A stretch of 64,000 nucleotides of DNA from Cyclobacteriaceae bacterium (lineage in GTDB: Bacteria; Bacteroidota; Bacteroidia; Cytophagales; Cyclobacteriaceae): positions 2,914,001 through 2,978,000 of the forward strand of contig CP129487.1 in NCBI GenBank assembly GCA_030584025.1, in the 5' to 3' direction. Below the pieces are notes generated by a model, which saw nothing but the letters and a program-made list of their open reading frames with translations, was not told where the DNA came from and did no database searches. Made by a program: the position numbers and the translations under genes. Each line of letters begins with the position of its first letter. Positions within the stretch are counted from its first letter, which is position 1. Shown piece by piece: positions 41,006 to 49,602 of this stretch.

Positions 41006-41029
41006 TTGGCGGCAAGACAAGACAAAAAA

Positions 41030-41276
41030 ATGAAAGACCTCGGACAAGTTAACGACCGACAGATTATTTATATCAACACAAAGACGGAGGAGTGGAAACG
41101 AACCTACCGACAAGCAATTGGCTTGCAATGGGAAGAACATTAAGCTTTCTGCTGCTTCTGGACTATGCAATATTGAACCTTTACGAGAATTTAGAGAAGC
41201 ATTTGACAAACTCGCTCAAAACCTAAAGCTTCCATACAAATTGACCTGGGAAGAGAGGTTGCCAATGAAGAATTGA
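41030..41276 (+). pseudogene. Decayed or frameshifted terminal cassette gene
   Basis: A frame from ATG 41030 codes 37 residues (ending AIGLQWEEH) and stops at 41143. One base shifted, the frame continues without stop from 41144 to 41276 (KLSAASGLCNIEPLREFREAF.. ending ERLPMKN). Taken together this looks like one gene of about 80 residues broken by a single-base change. It sits just right of the last core and has lost its own attC-like site, as expected for the oldest cassette. No family recognised. Confidence 0.5.
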
Positions 41277-41479
41277 GTTGCGCAGCATAGTAAACTTGCC
41301 ATTACAGGGACACTAATATCCCTCCTCTTAACATCTCAATTGGCTTAAGTTATATCTGTAACCAAGCTTTACGTGAAGGAATAGCACACACCAAAATTAT
41401 CTAAAGCGGGCGACACAGTCGCCCCTATCCACCTCCCCTTTGCGGCCTGCGAATGCCTCGCTACAGCTACTGAGGGTTA
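41277..41479. other. Junction between array and chromosome
   Basis: No gene seen. It contains a dispersed-type palindrome GCGGGCGACACAGTCGCCC (41406-41424), the same 19 bases as inside attC-like site 32. The stop codon of the next (reverse) gene follows directly. No direct repeat or tRNA is visible at the junction. Confidence 0.5.
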
Positions 41480-43150
41480 TTAACCCGCAGCTACCGGCTC
41501 ACGATGACCAACCCATGTAAATCGCTTTATTACATATTCTGGATTCGTAAATGACGCGTTACCCGAAGGATTACCACCCGTTACGTGAAAATCGGAGAAG
41601 CTGGCATTTTGATTCATATAAATGCCCCCCACTAAATTGAACGATACAGGTGTAGCCGCTAACGCCATCGCATCTGCAATCTTTTCGCGAACTGAACTAT
41701 CGGTTGTGTAAGCTCCACATGAAATAGCTCCATGATGTAGCGCCATTTCTTGCGCTAAGGCAATGGCGTGATCGGTGTCTTTGGTTTTAATCAATAACGC
41801 AATGGGGCCGAATAATTCTTTGCTGAAGATTTCCTTCTTCGCTGCATCAACCTCCACTAAAATGGGTGTATTGATACGCGCATTTTTAAACATCGGGTTT
41901 TCTATAGCACGCGACTTAACCCAAACTTTGCCAGGAATCTTTTCGGCATCTGCCACGCGTGTGCACGTGTTCTTATTTTGAATGGCACCCAACACAAATG
42001 GTCCCGCCTTCGGGTTATCGGCCAGGCTGTTGATGTTGTCCACCAATTTCTGCGCAAACTCTTCAAAGCTTACCGTGCCGGAAGCTGTTTTTATTCCACT
42101 TTCAGGAATATAAAAGTTTTGTGGCGCGGTGCACATCTGGCCTGAATATAACGACAATGAAAAAGCAAGATTGGAAGCCACTTTATCTGCATCAGCCACG
42201 GAATCCAGAATAACTGAATTCACACCTGTTTTTTCAGTAAACACAGCCTTGCCCTGTAAGCCTTCGAGATAACTTCCAAATGCACTGTTTCCGGTAAAGT
42301 CAATTAATTTAACAGATGGGTGCTCAGCCAATTCCTTAGTGATCGTCTTATCGTATGCGTCAACCGCCAGTTGACAAATATTCGGATCAAGATTTTGCTC
42401 ACTCAATACCTGCTGAATTTCTGCAACCACTAACGCGATCGGCAATACAGCACCGGGGTGCGGCTTTACGATAACAGGATTTCCTGTTACCAGACTTGCG
42501 TAAAGTCCCGGAACAGTATTCCACGTAGGAAAAGTCGAACATCCGATAACCAACGAAATTCCTTTTGGTACGGCACGCCACTCTTTATTTAACTGAATGT
42601 TGAATTTTCCCATCGGTTTGTCCCACAATGTGGCGGAGGGAAATCGTTGCAATTCTTCATAACCTGCTGCGATGGCCTCTAACGCGCGATCTGCAGCATG
42701 CGGACCCGATGCCTGAAATGCCATCATGTAACCCTGACCGGTAGTGTGCATGGTGGCATATGCAATTTCAAAAAACCGGGCACGAACGCGTTCCAGCGAT
42801 TCAATCAAAATTCCGGTTCGTTCCTGAACAGAGACTTTCCTCCAAACATGATAAGCACTTTGTGCGCGATTAATCAATGTATCAACTGAAAAAGCCGGAT
42901 AGGTAATACCCAAAGGTTCTTGTGTATAGGGTGATTCTTCAACACCAATCCACGCTGCCGCATCTGCCTGCTTCAATAACTCAAACTTCTTTCCCAATGC
43001 TGCTTTAAAAGCAGCTTGTCCATCAGCATCAGCCGTTTCACCATAAACTGCCGGTGCAGGATGCTCCGGGTAGGCGGCAAAGAATGTGCGTTTGTGTAAA
43101 GCATCAATCGCCTGATTCAATAGTGTGCTGTGTTTCTCGAATAATCCCAT
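41480..43150 (-). CDS. paaN: PaaN-type aldehyde dehydrogenase
   Basis: 556 residues, matching in length the PaaN family (about 550) rather than the longer PaaZ fusion. Aldehyde-dehydrogenase fold: GCSTFPTWNTVPGLYASLVTGNPVIVKPH near the cofactor site, EKTGVNS with the glutamate, and SGQMCTAPQ with catalytic Cys340. In phenylacetate degradation such enzymes oxidise a ring-opened aldehyde intermediate. No hydratase domain is present, so ring opening would need another protein; no other paa genes lie in the window. First chromosomal gene beyond the array, on the opposite strand to it. Confidence 0.85.
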   Translation of the reverse strand: MGLFEKHSTLLNQAIDALHKRTFFAAYPEHPAPAVYGETADADGQAAFKAALGKKFELLKQADAAAWIGVEESPYTQEPLGITYPAFSVDTLINRAQSAYHVWRKVSVQERTGILIESLERVRARFFEIAYATMHTTGQGYMMAFQASGPHAADRALEAIAAGYEELQRFPSATLWDKPMGKFNIQLNKEWRAVPKGISLVIGCSTFPTWNTVPGLYASLVTGNPVIVKPHPGAVLPIALVVAEIQQVLSEQNLDPNICQLAVDAYDKTITKELAEHPSVKLIDFTGNSAFGSYLEGLQGKAVFTEKTGVNSVILDSVADADKVASNLAFSLSLYSGQMCTAPQNFYIPESGIKTASGTVSFEEFAQKLVDNINSLADNPKAGPFVLGAIQNKNTCTRVADAEKIPGKVWVKSRAIENPMFKNARINTPILVEVDAAKKEIFSKELFGPIALLIKTKDTDHAIALAQEMALHHGAISCGAYTTDSSVREKIADAMALAATPVSFNLVGGIYMNQNASFSDFHVTGGNPSGNASFTNPEYVIKRFTWVGHREPVAAG

Positions 43151-43172
43151 ATCGCAAATTCAGTTATATCTT

Positions 43173-43886
43173 TTACTTGTTGTATCCAAAAACTTTCTTT
43201 AACAATTCGGTTGTACGTGCCACCGGATCTTGCCTGATTTTTTTCTCTTCACCCGCTATGAGCAAAAACAATCCATCCATTGCTTTTGTTGTAGCGTAAT
43301 CATTCAAATCAGGATTTACCTTTTCCACCAATGGAATTTTGTTGTACGTATTAATGATATCCCCATAATATTTTGTGGCATTCACTTTATTTAGTGAGTT
43401 GGCGATAACCGGTGCAAACTTTTCGCGAAGCTGGGCTGATGTGGTGCGCTTCAGGTATTCAGTAGCTGCGTTCTCATCTCCTTTTAAAATTCCCCACGCA
43501 TCCTGTATGGTCATTTGTTTGATCGCATTAACAAAAATTGGTTTTGCTTCTTTGGCAGCATCTTCTGCTCCGCGATTCAGAGTCATGACAAATTTATCCA
43601 CTTCATTGCCCAAGCCGATCTGACGCAGCTTGTCTTCTACTTTTTTCACATCGGGTGGAAATGGAATCTTGATCTGTGGATTTTTAAAGTAACCATCCAG
43701 TTGCGAGGCCTGATCTGAACCGGTAGAAATTCCTTTAACTAAAGCTTCCTTTAGTCCTTCAGCCACTTCAGCTGTGGTAAGTTCACCTCCGCCAAGCGAC
43801 TTATTCAAATCACCCAACGCCTGATTGATTTGTGCTGAGGTGCATGCACCCAGTACAAACGCTGAAATCCATAGCAAATACCGCAT
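43173..43886 (-). CDS. DUF4197 lipoprotein
   Basis: 237 residues from an ATG at 43886 that opens a lipoprotein signal peptide (MRYLLWISAFVLGAC, lipobox Cys15). The mature protein follows the DUF4197 pattern: ALGDLNKSLGG.., LKEALVKGISTGSDQASQLDGYFKNPQIKIPFP, AFVNAIKQMTIQDAWGIL-like and YATTKAMDGLFLLIAGEEKKIRQDPVARTT. Family role unknown; helical, periplasmic. Ends 22 bases before the aldehyde dehydrogenase start and may share its transcript. Confidence 0.88.
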   Translation of the reverse strand: MRYLLWISAFVLGACTSAQINQALGDLNKSLGGGELTTAEVAEGLKEALVKGISTGSDQASQLDGYFKNPQIKIPFPPDVKKVEDKLRQIGLGNEVDKFVMTLNRGAEDAAKEAKPIFVNAIKQMTIQDAWGILKGDENAATEYLKRTTSAQLREKFAPVIANSLNKVNATKYYGDIINTYNKIPLVEKVNPDLNDYATTKAMDGLFLLIAGEEKKIRQDPVARTTELLKKVFGYNK

Positions 43887-43943
43887 AATCGTTATCTTTA
43901 AGGGCTCCAAATTACCCAACAATTTGTAAAAACCTACAGGGTT

Positions 43944-45206
43944 TCAGCGCAGTGTTTCGCGCTTGATCTCGGAAACATGCTTGCATCCCGCAAGGCCCAT
44001 GGTAAGCTCAAAATCGGCCATGAAATTTCGCAAAACCTCATATACACCTTCCTCTCCGGCTAGTGCAAGACCATACACATAAGGTCTTCCAATACAAACG
44101 GCCTTGGCGCCCATAGCCAAACATTTATATGCATCTGCACCTCCACGAATGCCACTATCAATAATTACGGGAATGCGTCCATTAACAGCGTTGACAATTT
44201 CTGGCAACATCTCAAACGTTGAAACAGAACCATCAATCTGTCGGCCACCGTGGTTGGAAACCACAATACCGTCCATCCCATAGTCAACAGCCTTTCGGGC
44301 ATCATCCGGATGAAGTATGCCTTTTAGTAAAACAGGAAGTTTCGTTTGCTCACGCAGAAATTTTAAATCATCCCAGGTGGTGCACGGATTGGAATAGGTA
44401 CTGATGAATTTCTGTACAGCTTTAATCGGTCGGCCGGATTTAAGTTTTTTGAAAAAGCCCTTACCGGGATATCGGTTCACCATGCTCACAAGCCCTCGTA
44501 AAGTTTGCCAGGTTATTTCACGCTTAGCATTTTCTTGCGTATCGGGTTCATCCATCATCTGCTGAAAAACCGGATCGGATGTGTATTGCGCAATTCCTTT
44601 TCCTTCAAGAAAGGGAAGGTACGCCAATTCAAGATCGCGTGTACGCCAACCCAACATGGTGGTGTCTAGCGTAACCACAATAGCATCACAACCACATTTT
44701 TCAGCGCGTTGTACAAAACTTTTTACCAATTCATTCGATTTGCTCCAATACAACTGAAACCATCGAGGTGAACTTCCCATCGCTTTGGCTACTTCTTCCA
44801 TCGGCCGCGAGGCCTGGTTGGAAAAAATATACGGTATACCTAATTGCGCTGCCGCGCGACCAACAGACAGGTCAGCTTCGGGATGAACCATTTCCAACAC
44901 ACCAATCGGTGATAACAGAAAAGGCGTTGCCAGCTTTTTACCAAATAACTCTATACTGATGTCGCGCTCACCTACATTTTTCAACATGCGCGGAACAATC
45001 TTGCAGGATTCAAACGCATTCAGGTTTGAACGCATCGTGCTTTCCACACCGGCACCTCCAGCAATGTAGGCATACGCTTGTGGCGACATAGTCGCTTTAG
45101 CTGCTGCTTCCAGGTGAACCGGATCAATCTTAACAAGCGGAAGTTTTCCTGAAAAACCTGAGAGGTAAATTTTCTTTTGCCAATCCAGAGCCGAAAACGG
45201 ATTCAT
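43944..45206 (-). CDS. FMN-dependent alpha-hydroxy-acid oxidising protein (lactate 2-monooxygenase-like)
   Basis: 420 residues. TIM-barrel FMN enzyme of the glycolate oxidase/lactate dehydrogenase family: YIAGGAGVESTMRSN, LLSPIGVLEMVHPEADL, FQLYWSKSNE, VVTLDTT, LLKGILHPDDA, then VSNHGGRQ with catalytic base His319 and VIIDSGIRGGADAYKCLAMGA. The length and inserted loop around residues 205-260 resemble lactate 2-monooxygenase more than LldD. Oxidises a 2-hydroxy acid such as L-lactate; exact substrate is inference. It runs toward the DUF4197 gene in the same direction. Confidence 0.85.
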   Translation of the reverse strand: MNPFSALDWQKKIYLSGFSGKLPLVKIDPVHLEAAAKATMSPQAYAYIAGGAGVESTMRSNLNAFESCKIVPRMLKNVGERDISIELFGKKLATPFLLSPIGVLEMVHPEADLSVGRAAAQLGIPYIFSNQASRPMEEVAKAMGSSPRWFQLYWSKSNELVKSFVQRAEKCGCDAIVVTLDTTMLGWRTRDLELAYLPFLEGKGIAQYTSDPVFQQMMDEPDTQENAKREITWQTLRGLVSMVNRYPGKGFFKKLKSGRPIKAVQKFISTYSNPCTTWDDLKFLREQTKLPVLLKGILHPDDARKAVDYGMDGIVVSNHGGRQIDGSVSTFEMLPEIVNAVNGRIPVIIDSGIRGGADAYKCLAMGAKAVCIGRPYVYGLALAGEEGVYEVLRNFMADFELTMGLAGCKHVSEIKRETLR

Positions 45207-45295
45207 AATGCGGGAATTATGATAAAAGATAAGGAATCACCCGAACAAAATATCCATTTTTTAATTTTTATCTGATATTTGTCCGCGTTACAACT

Positions 45296-46543
45296 ATGAA
45301 AAAAATTCTTGCTGAAATTATTGCCATAGGCGATGAACTGCTGTATGGCCAAACCCTCGATACAAATTCACATTGGATAAGCGGAGAACTGGATAAGGTG
45401 GGGATAAAAGTTGTTCGAAGAACTACCGTTGGTGATATTGAATCTGAAATTCTTACCGCTTTCGCGGAAGCAGAAAAACGTGCCGACATTATTTTGATAA
45501 CTGGTGGATTAGGTCCTACCAATGATGACCTTACTAAGCCTTGTCTGGCGAAATATTTCAACTGCAAGATTGTGATATTTGAAGATGCCTTGCGTGATGT
45601 AACAACATTCTTTGCCAGTCGTGGCCGCGAACTGACGGAACTTAATCGTCAACAAGCGGCACTTCCAGAATGCTGCAAGGCAGTGCGCAACGAGTTGGGA
45701 ACAGCTCCCGGCATGTGGTTCGATCGTAGTGATAAAGTTTTCGTTTCGATGCCGGGTGTACCGCACGAAATGAAAAAGATGATGACGGACAACGTTATAC
45801 CGCAGCTGCTTCAAAAATATCAAACTCCAACTATACGTCATCAGATCATTAAAACGGTTGGTATTGGTGAATCCTTTCTCGCTGAAAAAATTGCATCATG
45901 GGAAAATGCATTACCATCGCATATAAAATTGGCCTATCTACCCAGCCTGGGTGAAGTAAAGCTACGCCTCACAGCCATCGGGCAATCGGCTGAAGCGATG
46001 GATGCCGAATTAAAGGAGTGTGTTGAAAAACTAAAACCGCTAGCATCGCAATACATTTATGGTTACAACGAAACTCCGCTTGAGGCTGTAATTGGTCAGT
46101 TGTTGCGTGATCGCAAACTCACGCTTTCAATCGCTGAAAGTTGTACCGGTGGATATTTGTCGCATCTCATCACCTCAATACCCGGAAGCTCGGAATATTT
46201 TCTTGGCACGATGATTCCGTACGCTTACGAAATAAAAATGCGTCAGCTTGGCGTTAAACCTGAAACGTTGGAAAAGCATGGTGCCGTTAGTGAACCCACC
46301 ATTATTGAAATGGCTAATATTGTTCGCGCCAAGTTCAATACCGACATTGGTGTTGCCACCAGCGGCATTGCTGGCCCGGGTGGTGCAACTCCTGAAAAAC
46401 CTGTTGGCACGGTTTGGATTGCTTATTCAGATAAACACCAAACCGTTACGCGTAAACTTCAACTCTCCACTGACCGTATGATCAACATACGCATGTCATC
46501 GGTAGCGGTATTGAATCTTATCCGGCTGAGTTTACCAAAATAA
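45296..46543 (+). CDS. cinA: CinA-family protein (nicotinamide-nucleotide amidase/competence-damage-inducible)
   Basis: 415 residues, full length. N-terminal molybdopterin-binding-like domain (AIGDELLYGQTLDTNSHWIS, LITGGLGPTNDDLTKP) and C-terminal CinA amidase domain (AESCTGGYLSHLITSIPGSSEYFLG, TSGIAGPGGATPEKPVGTVWIA). The C-terminal domain hydrolyses NMN in pyridine nucleotide recycling; the N-terminal one is linked to ADP-ribose hydrolysis in some homologues. ATG 45296 follows an AT-rich region with a near-match to the Bacteroidota -7 box. Ends opposite ppdK with a shared hairpin between them. Confidence 0.92.
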   Translation: MKKILAEIIAIGDELLYGQTLDTNSHWISGELDKVGIKVVRRTTVGDIESEILTAFAEAEKRADIILITGGLGPTNDDLTKPCLAKYFNCKIVIFEDALRDVTTFFASRGRELTELNRQQAALPECCKAVRNELGTAPGMWFDRSDKVFVSMPGVPHEMKKMMTDNVIPQLLQKYQTPTIRHQIIKTVGIGESFLAEKIASWENALPSHIKLAYLPSLGEVKLRLTAIGQSAEAMDAELKECVEKLKPLASQYIYGYNETPLEAVIGQLLRDRKLTLSIAESCTGGYLSHLITSIPGSSEYFLGTMIPYAYEIKMRQLGVKPETLEKHGAVSEPTIIEMANIVRAKFNTDIGVATSGIAGPGGATPEKPVGTVWIAYSDKHQTVTRKLQLSTDRMINIRMSSVAVLNLIRLSLPK

Positions 46544-46545
46544 AA

Positions 46546-46575
46546 TGTCACCCCAACCTATCGATCAGGGTGACA
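46546..46575. terminator. Bidirectional hairpin between cinA and ppdK
   Basis: TGTCACCC (46546-46553) and GGGTGACA (46568-46575) form a perfect 8-bp stem with a 14-base loop, directly after the cinA stop and before the ppdK stop on the other strand. Placement between convergent genes suits a two-way terminator, though a U-run is weak. Confidence 0.55.
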
Positions 46576-46593
46576 TATAGAGTTATTGACTGA

Positions 46594-49419
46594 CTACAAA
46601 CTGTTGTAACCCGACTCACCAAGTTTGGCATGCGCAGCAGCCAGTCGTGCCACAGGCACTCTTGGTCCGGAACAAGAAACATAGTTAAGTCCTATCTGAT
46701 GGCAGAACCTGATTGACTCGGGGTGACCGCCATGCTCACCGCAAATACCAACCTTAAGCTCCGGATTTCCCTTGCGACCATCCTGTACTGCCATTCGCAT
46801 GAGTTTTCCCATCGCCTTGCTGTCCAATACTTCAAACGGATTTTCTTTCAGAATTCCATGTGTGATGTAGTAAGGCAGGAATTTATTCTCGGCATCCTCG
46901 CGAGAGAAAGAAAATGTGGCCTGCGTAAGGTCATTGGTACCGAATGAGAAGAAGTCGGCTGTGGCGGCAAGTTCTTCTGCCTGTAAACAAGCACGAACAG
47001 CTTCAACCATAGTACCAAATTTAAACATAAGCTTGATGCTTCGTTCCTGTTCTAACTTCGATTTTGCTACCTGAACAAATTCAGAGATAAGCTTTAATTC
47101 TTCTGCAGCCACAACTTGCGGCACCATAATTTCAGGGTGAACCTTCACGCCTTTCAACTGACAATCAGCGGTAGCTTCCAGTATGGCTTGTATTTGCATT
47201 TTATAAATCTCAGGATACGTAATCCCTAACCGAACACCACGATGACCCAGCATTGGGTTTACTTCATGAAGTTCCTTTACCTTCCGTAACATCTGTTCCT
47301 TCTTCTGAATGGCTTGTCCTACCAATTCAGCACCCGAGGCATTGAATGGATGCGTTGCGTTTTCAGCAATTTTCAAGTCGGCATGCAGCAACCGCAGACT
47401 ACTGAACAGGTTGTTCACACCACTTACCGTTTCCTTCAAATGCACCAGGTGATCCAATTCATCCCGTAGCACATCTTCGGTAGGCAAAAACTCATGAATG
47501 GGAGGATCCAACAACCGGATGGTAACAGGCCGTGGGGCCATTGTGGTCAGAATTTGCTCAAAATCCTGACGCTGCATTTCTTTCAACTTGTTGAGTGCGC
47601 TTTCCCGTTCTTCGGTAGTAGCTGCTAAAATCATTTCAATCACGATAGGCAGCCGATCAACCGCATTGAACATGCGCTCCGTACGGCACAAGCCAATACC
47701 CATAGCGCCATAGTTCAACGCCTTCTGAGCAGCCTCGGGTGTATCGGCATTCGCCATCACTTTCAACATCGCCAATTCATCCGCCCATCCCAATAAGGTT
47801 TTCAACTCATCTGAAAACGTTGGCTCAACCATGGGTATCATGCCTTTGTACACCTTACCGGTTCCACCATCTATGGTAATGTAATCGCCTTCATGCAAAA
47901 TCTTATCACCGATAGTGGCCTGCCGAAGTTTTACATCTACATGAATACCTTCCGCACCCGCTACACAAGGTTTGCCCATGCCTCGGGCTACAACCGCAGC
48001 ATGCGAAGTTTTTCCACCACGACTTGTAAGTATCCCCTGCGATGCGAAGAAGCCATGAATGTCTTCCGGTTTGGTTTCTTCACGAACAAGAATCACCTTC
48101 TCACCAGCCCTTCCGAGCGTCTCTGCCCTGTCTGCATCAAATACAATTTGACCGGAAGCTGCTCCCGGTGATGCCGGTAAACCTTGTGCCAATGGTTCCT
48201 CTTTATTGGAGGAATCAAGACGTGGATGAAGCAACTGCTCCAGCATGTCGGGCTTAATGCGAAGCAAGGCTTGTTCTTTTGTGATGAGTTTTTCCTTTAC
48301 CATTTCCACAGATGTACGCACCAACGCGGTGGTGTTCATTTTTCCATTGCGCGTTTGCAAACAATACAACACACCCTTTTCAATGGTGTATTCGAAATCC
48401 TGAACTTCTCTGTAATGCGATTCCAGTTTTTTTCTGAGCTCTTCTAATTGCCTGTATTGCTCTGGCATTTCCTGCGCCAGTTGAGCAACGGGTTTAGGTG
48501 TGCGGATACCGGCAACGACATCTTCGCCTTGGGCATTAGTAAGATATTCACCATACATCACATTTTCTCCGGTGCCCGGATCGCGGGTAAAGCCAACCCC
48601 TGTGGCGCAATCATTACCCATATTGCCAAACACCATGGTCACCACGTTTACCGCAGTACCGTTGGCCATCTCCGGTGTAATCTTGAATTCTCTGCGATAG
48701 TCGACAGCCCGTTTACCCATCCATGAATTGAATACAGCTTTGATGGCGATCTCAAGTTGCTCGTATACATCTTCAGGGAATGGTTTGCCGGTTTGTTCTT
48801 TTACAACCAATAAAAACCGATCGGCTATCTCTTTTAAATCTTCCGTGCTTAATCCAACATCAACCTTCACCCCTGCACGTTTCTTGATTTCTTCAAAATG
48901 AATATCAAATTTTTCATCGGGCACACCCAATGCCACTTTGCCGAACAGCTGAATAAACCTGCGGTACGCATCATAGCCAAATCGTTCGTTACCGGTTTGT
49001 TTGATCAATCCCTGCAGGGTAACTGAATTCAATCCCAGGTTCAGAATGGTATCCATCATACCCGGCATTGACATCGCAGAGCCGGACCGAACGGACACGA
49101 GCAATGGATTTTCTCCATCTCCGAATTTTTTTCCCGTAGCTTTTTCCAATTCACTCATCTGAATATGAACCTGATCCATCAGTCCAGCCGGCAATTTTTT
49201 GTTGGTATCGAGGTAAGTCAGGCAAGCTTCGGTGGTTACCACAAATCCGGGCGGCACATTCAACCCGATTTGTGTCATTTCACACAGGTTGGCGCCTTTG
49301 CCGCCCAGCAGTTTTTTATTCTTTCCATCGCCCTCTTGAAAAGCGTATACAAATTTGGTTTCAGTAGTCATGGTTTTGGTGGCTTTTGAAGTCGGTCTAT
49401 CAACAGTTAGCGTATCCAT
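46594..49419 (-). CDS. ppdK: Pyruvate, phosphate dikinase
   Basis: 941 residues (925 if the second ATG, at 49371 and opening MTTETKFVYAF, is used; that start fits other family members better). N-terminal ATP-grasp domain (LLGGKGANLCEM, SVRSGSAMSMPGMMDTILNLG), swivelling phosphohistidine domain with GGKTSHAAVVARGMG (His473), and C-terminal PEP/pyruvate barrel with LGHRGVRLG, FGTNDLTQATFSFSRED and GICGEHGG (Cys893). Interconverts pyruvate + ATP + phosphate with PEP + AMP + pyrophosphate, at the glycolysis/gluconeogenesis node. All key residues present. Confidence 0.95.
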   Translation of the reverse strand: MDTLTVDRPTSKATKTMTTETKFVYAFQEGDGKNKKLLGGKGANLCEMTQIGLNVPPGFVVTTEACLTYLDTNKKLPAGLMDQVHIQMSELEKATGKKFGDGENPLLVSVRSGSAMSMPGMMDTILNLGLNSVTLQGLIKQTGNERFGYDAYRRFIQLFGKVALGVPDEKFDIHFEEIKKRAGVKVDVGLSTEDLKEIADRFLLVVKEQTGKPFPEDVYEQLEIAIKAVFNSWMGKRAVDYRREFKITPEMANGTAVNVVTMVFGNMGNDCATGVGFTRDPGTGENVMYGEYLTNAQGEDVVAGIRTPKPVAQLAQEMPEQYRQLEELRKKLESHYREVQDFEYTIEKGVLYCLQTRNGKMNTTALVRTSVEMVKEKLITKEQALLRIKPDMLEQLLHPRLDSSNKEEPLAQGLPASPGAASGQIVFDADRAETLGRAGEKVILVREETKPEDIHGFFASQGILTSRGGKTSHAAVVARGMGKPCVAGAEGIHVDVKLRQATIGDKILHEGDYITIDGGTGKVYKGMIPMVEPTFSDELKTLLGWADELAMLKVMANADTPEAAQKALNYGAMGIGLCRTERMFNAVDRLPIVIEMILAATTEERESALNKLKEMQRQDFEQILTTMAPRPVTIRLLDPPIHEFLPTEDVLRDELDHLVHLKETVSGVNNLFSSLRLLHADLKIAENATHPFNASGAELVGQAIQKKEQMLRKVKELHEVNPMLGHRGVRLGITYPEIYKMQIQAILEATADCQLKGVKVHPEIMVPQVVAAEELKLISEFVQVAKSKLEQERSIKLMFKFGTMVEAVRACLQAEELAATADFFSFGTNDLTQATFSFSREDAENKFLPYYITHGILKENPFEVLDSKAMGKLMRMAVQDGRKGNPELKVGICGEHGGHPESIRFCHQIGLNYVSCSGPRVPVARLAAAHAKLGESGYNSL

Positions 49420-49549
49420 AATTAATTGTGTTTAAACGTGTTTGAAGCTACCCCAGCATATACTTAAACAGAATGATAATCGTCACTCCAGCACGCGATT
49501 GAAATCAGTTTTAGGGCTTGATTTTACGGTTGAATACAGCCCGGAAATG

Positions 49550-49582
49550 CTGTTCTATAACACATCAAAAATGCTAACTTTG
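49550..49582 (+). promoter_or_regulatory. Candidate promoter of the E2 gene
   Basis: TAACTTTG at 49575-49582 is an exact TAnnTTTG element, 20 bases before the ATG at 49603, with a GTTC-type -33 candidate near 49550-49553. It lies in the divergent region between ppdK and the E2 gene. Confidence 0.55.
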
Positions 49583-49602
49583 CCCCCGTAAACGATTGAA
49601 TT

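Larger units (their letters stand above)
1..41013 (+). mobile_element. Integron-like gene-cassette array, 43 complete cassettes
   Basis: Seen: 44 attC-like palindromic sites separate 1-4-gene units, nearly all genes on the + strand. Each unit starts with GTT+6 variable bases and ends with the reverse complement of those nine bases just before the next palindrome. This holds for all 43 units. Known: such cassette-specific complementary core sites plus a shared imperfect palindrome are the hallmark of integron cassettes (crossover G|TT). Inferred: the integrase lies left of position 1; none is encoded here, so the visible part would score as a cluster of attC sites lacking an integrase. Cores are GTTRNNNNN rather than strict GTTRRRY, and several sites exceed the usual attC length. 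Distal end is at 41,005. Confidence 0.87.
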
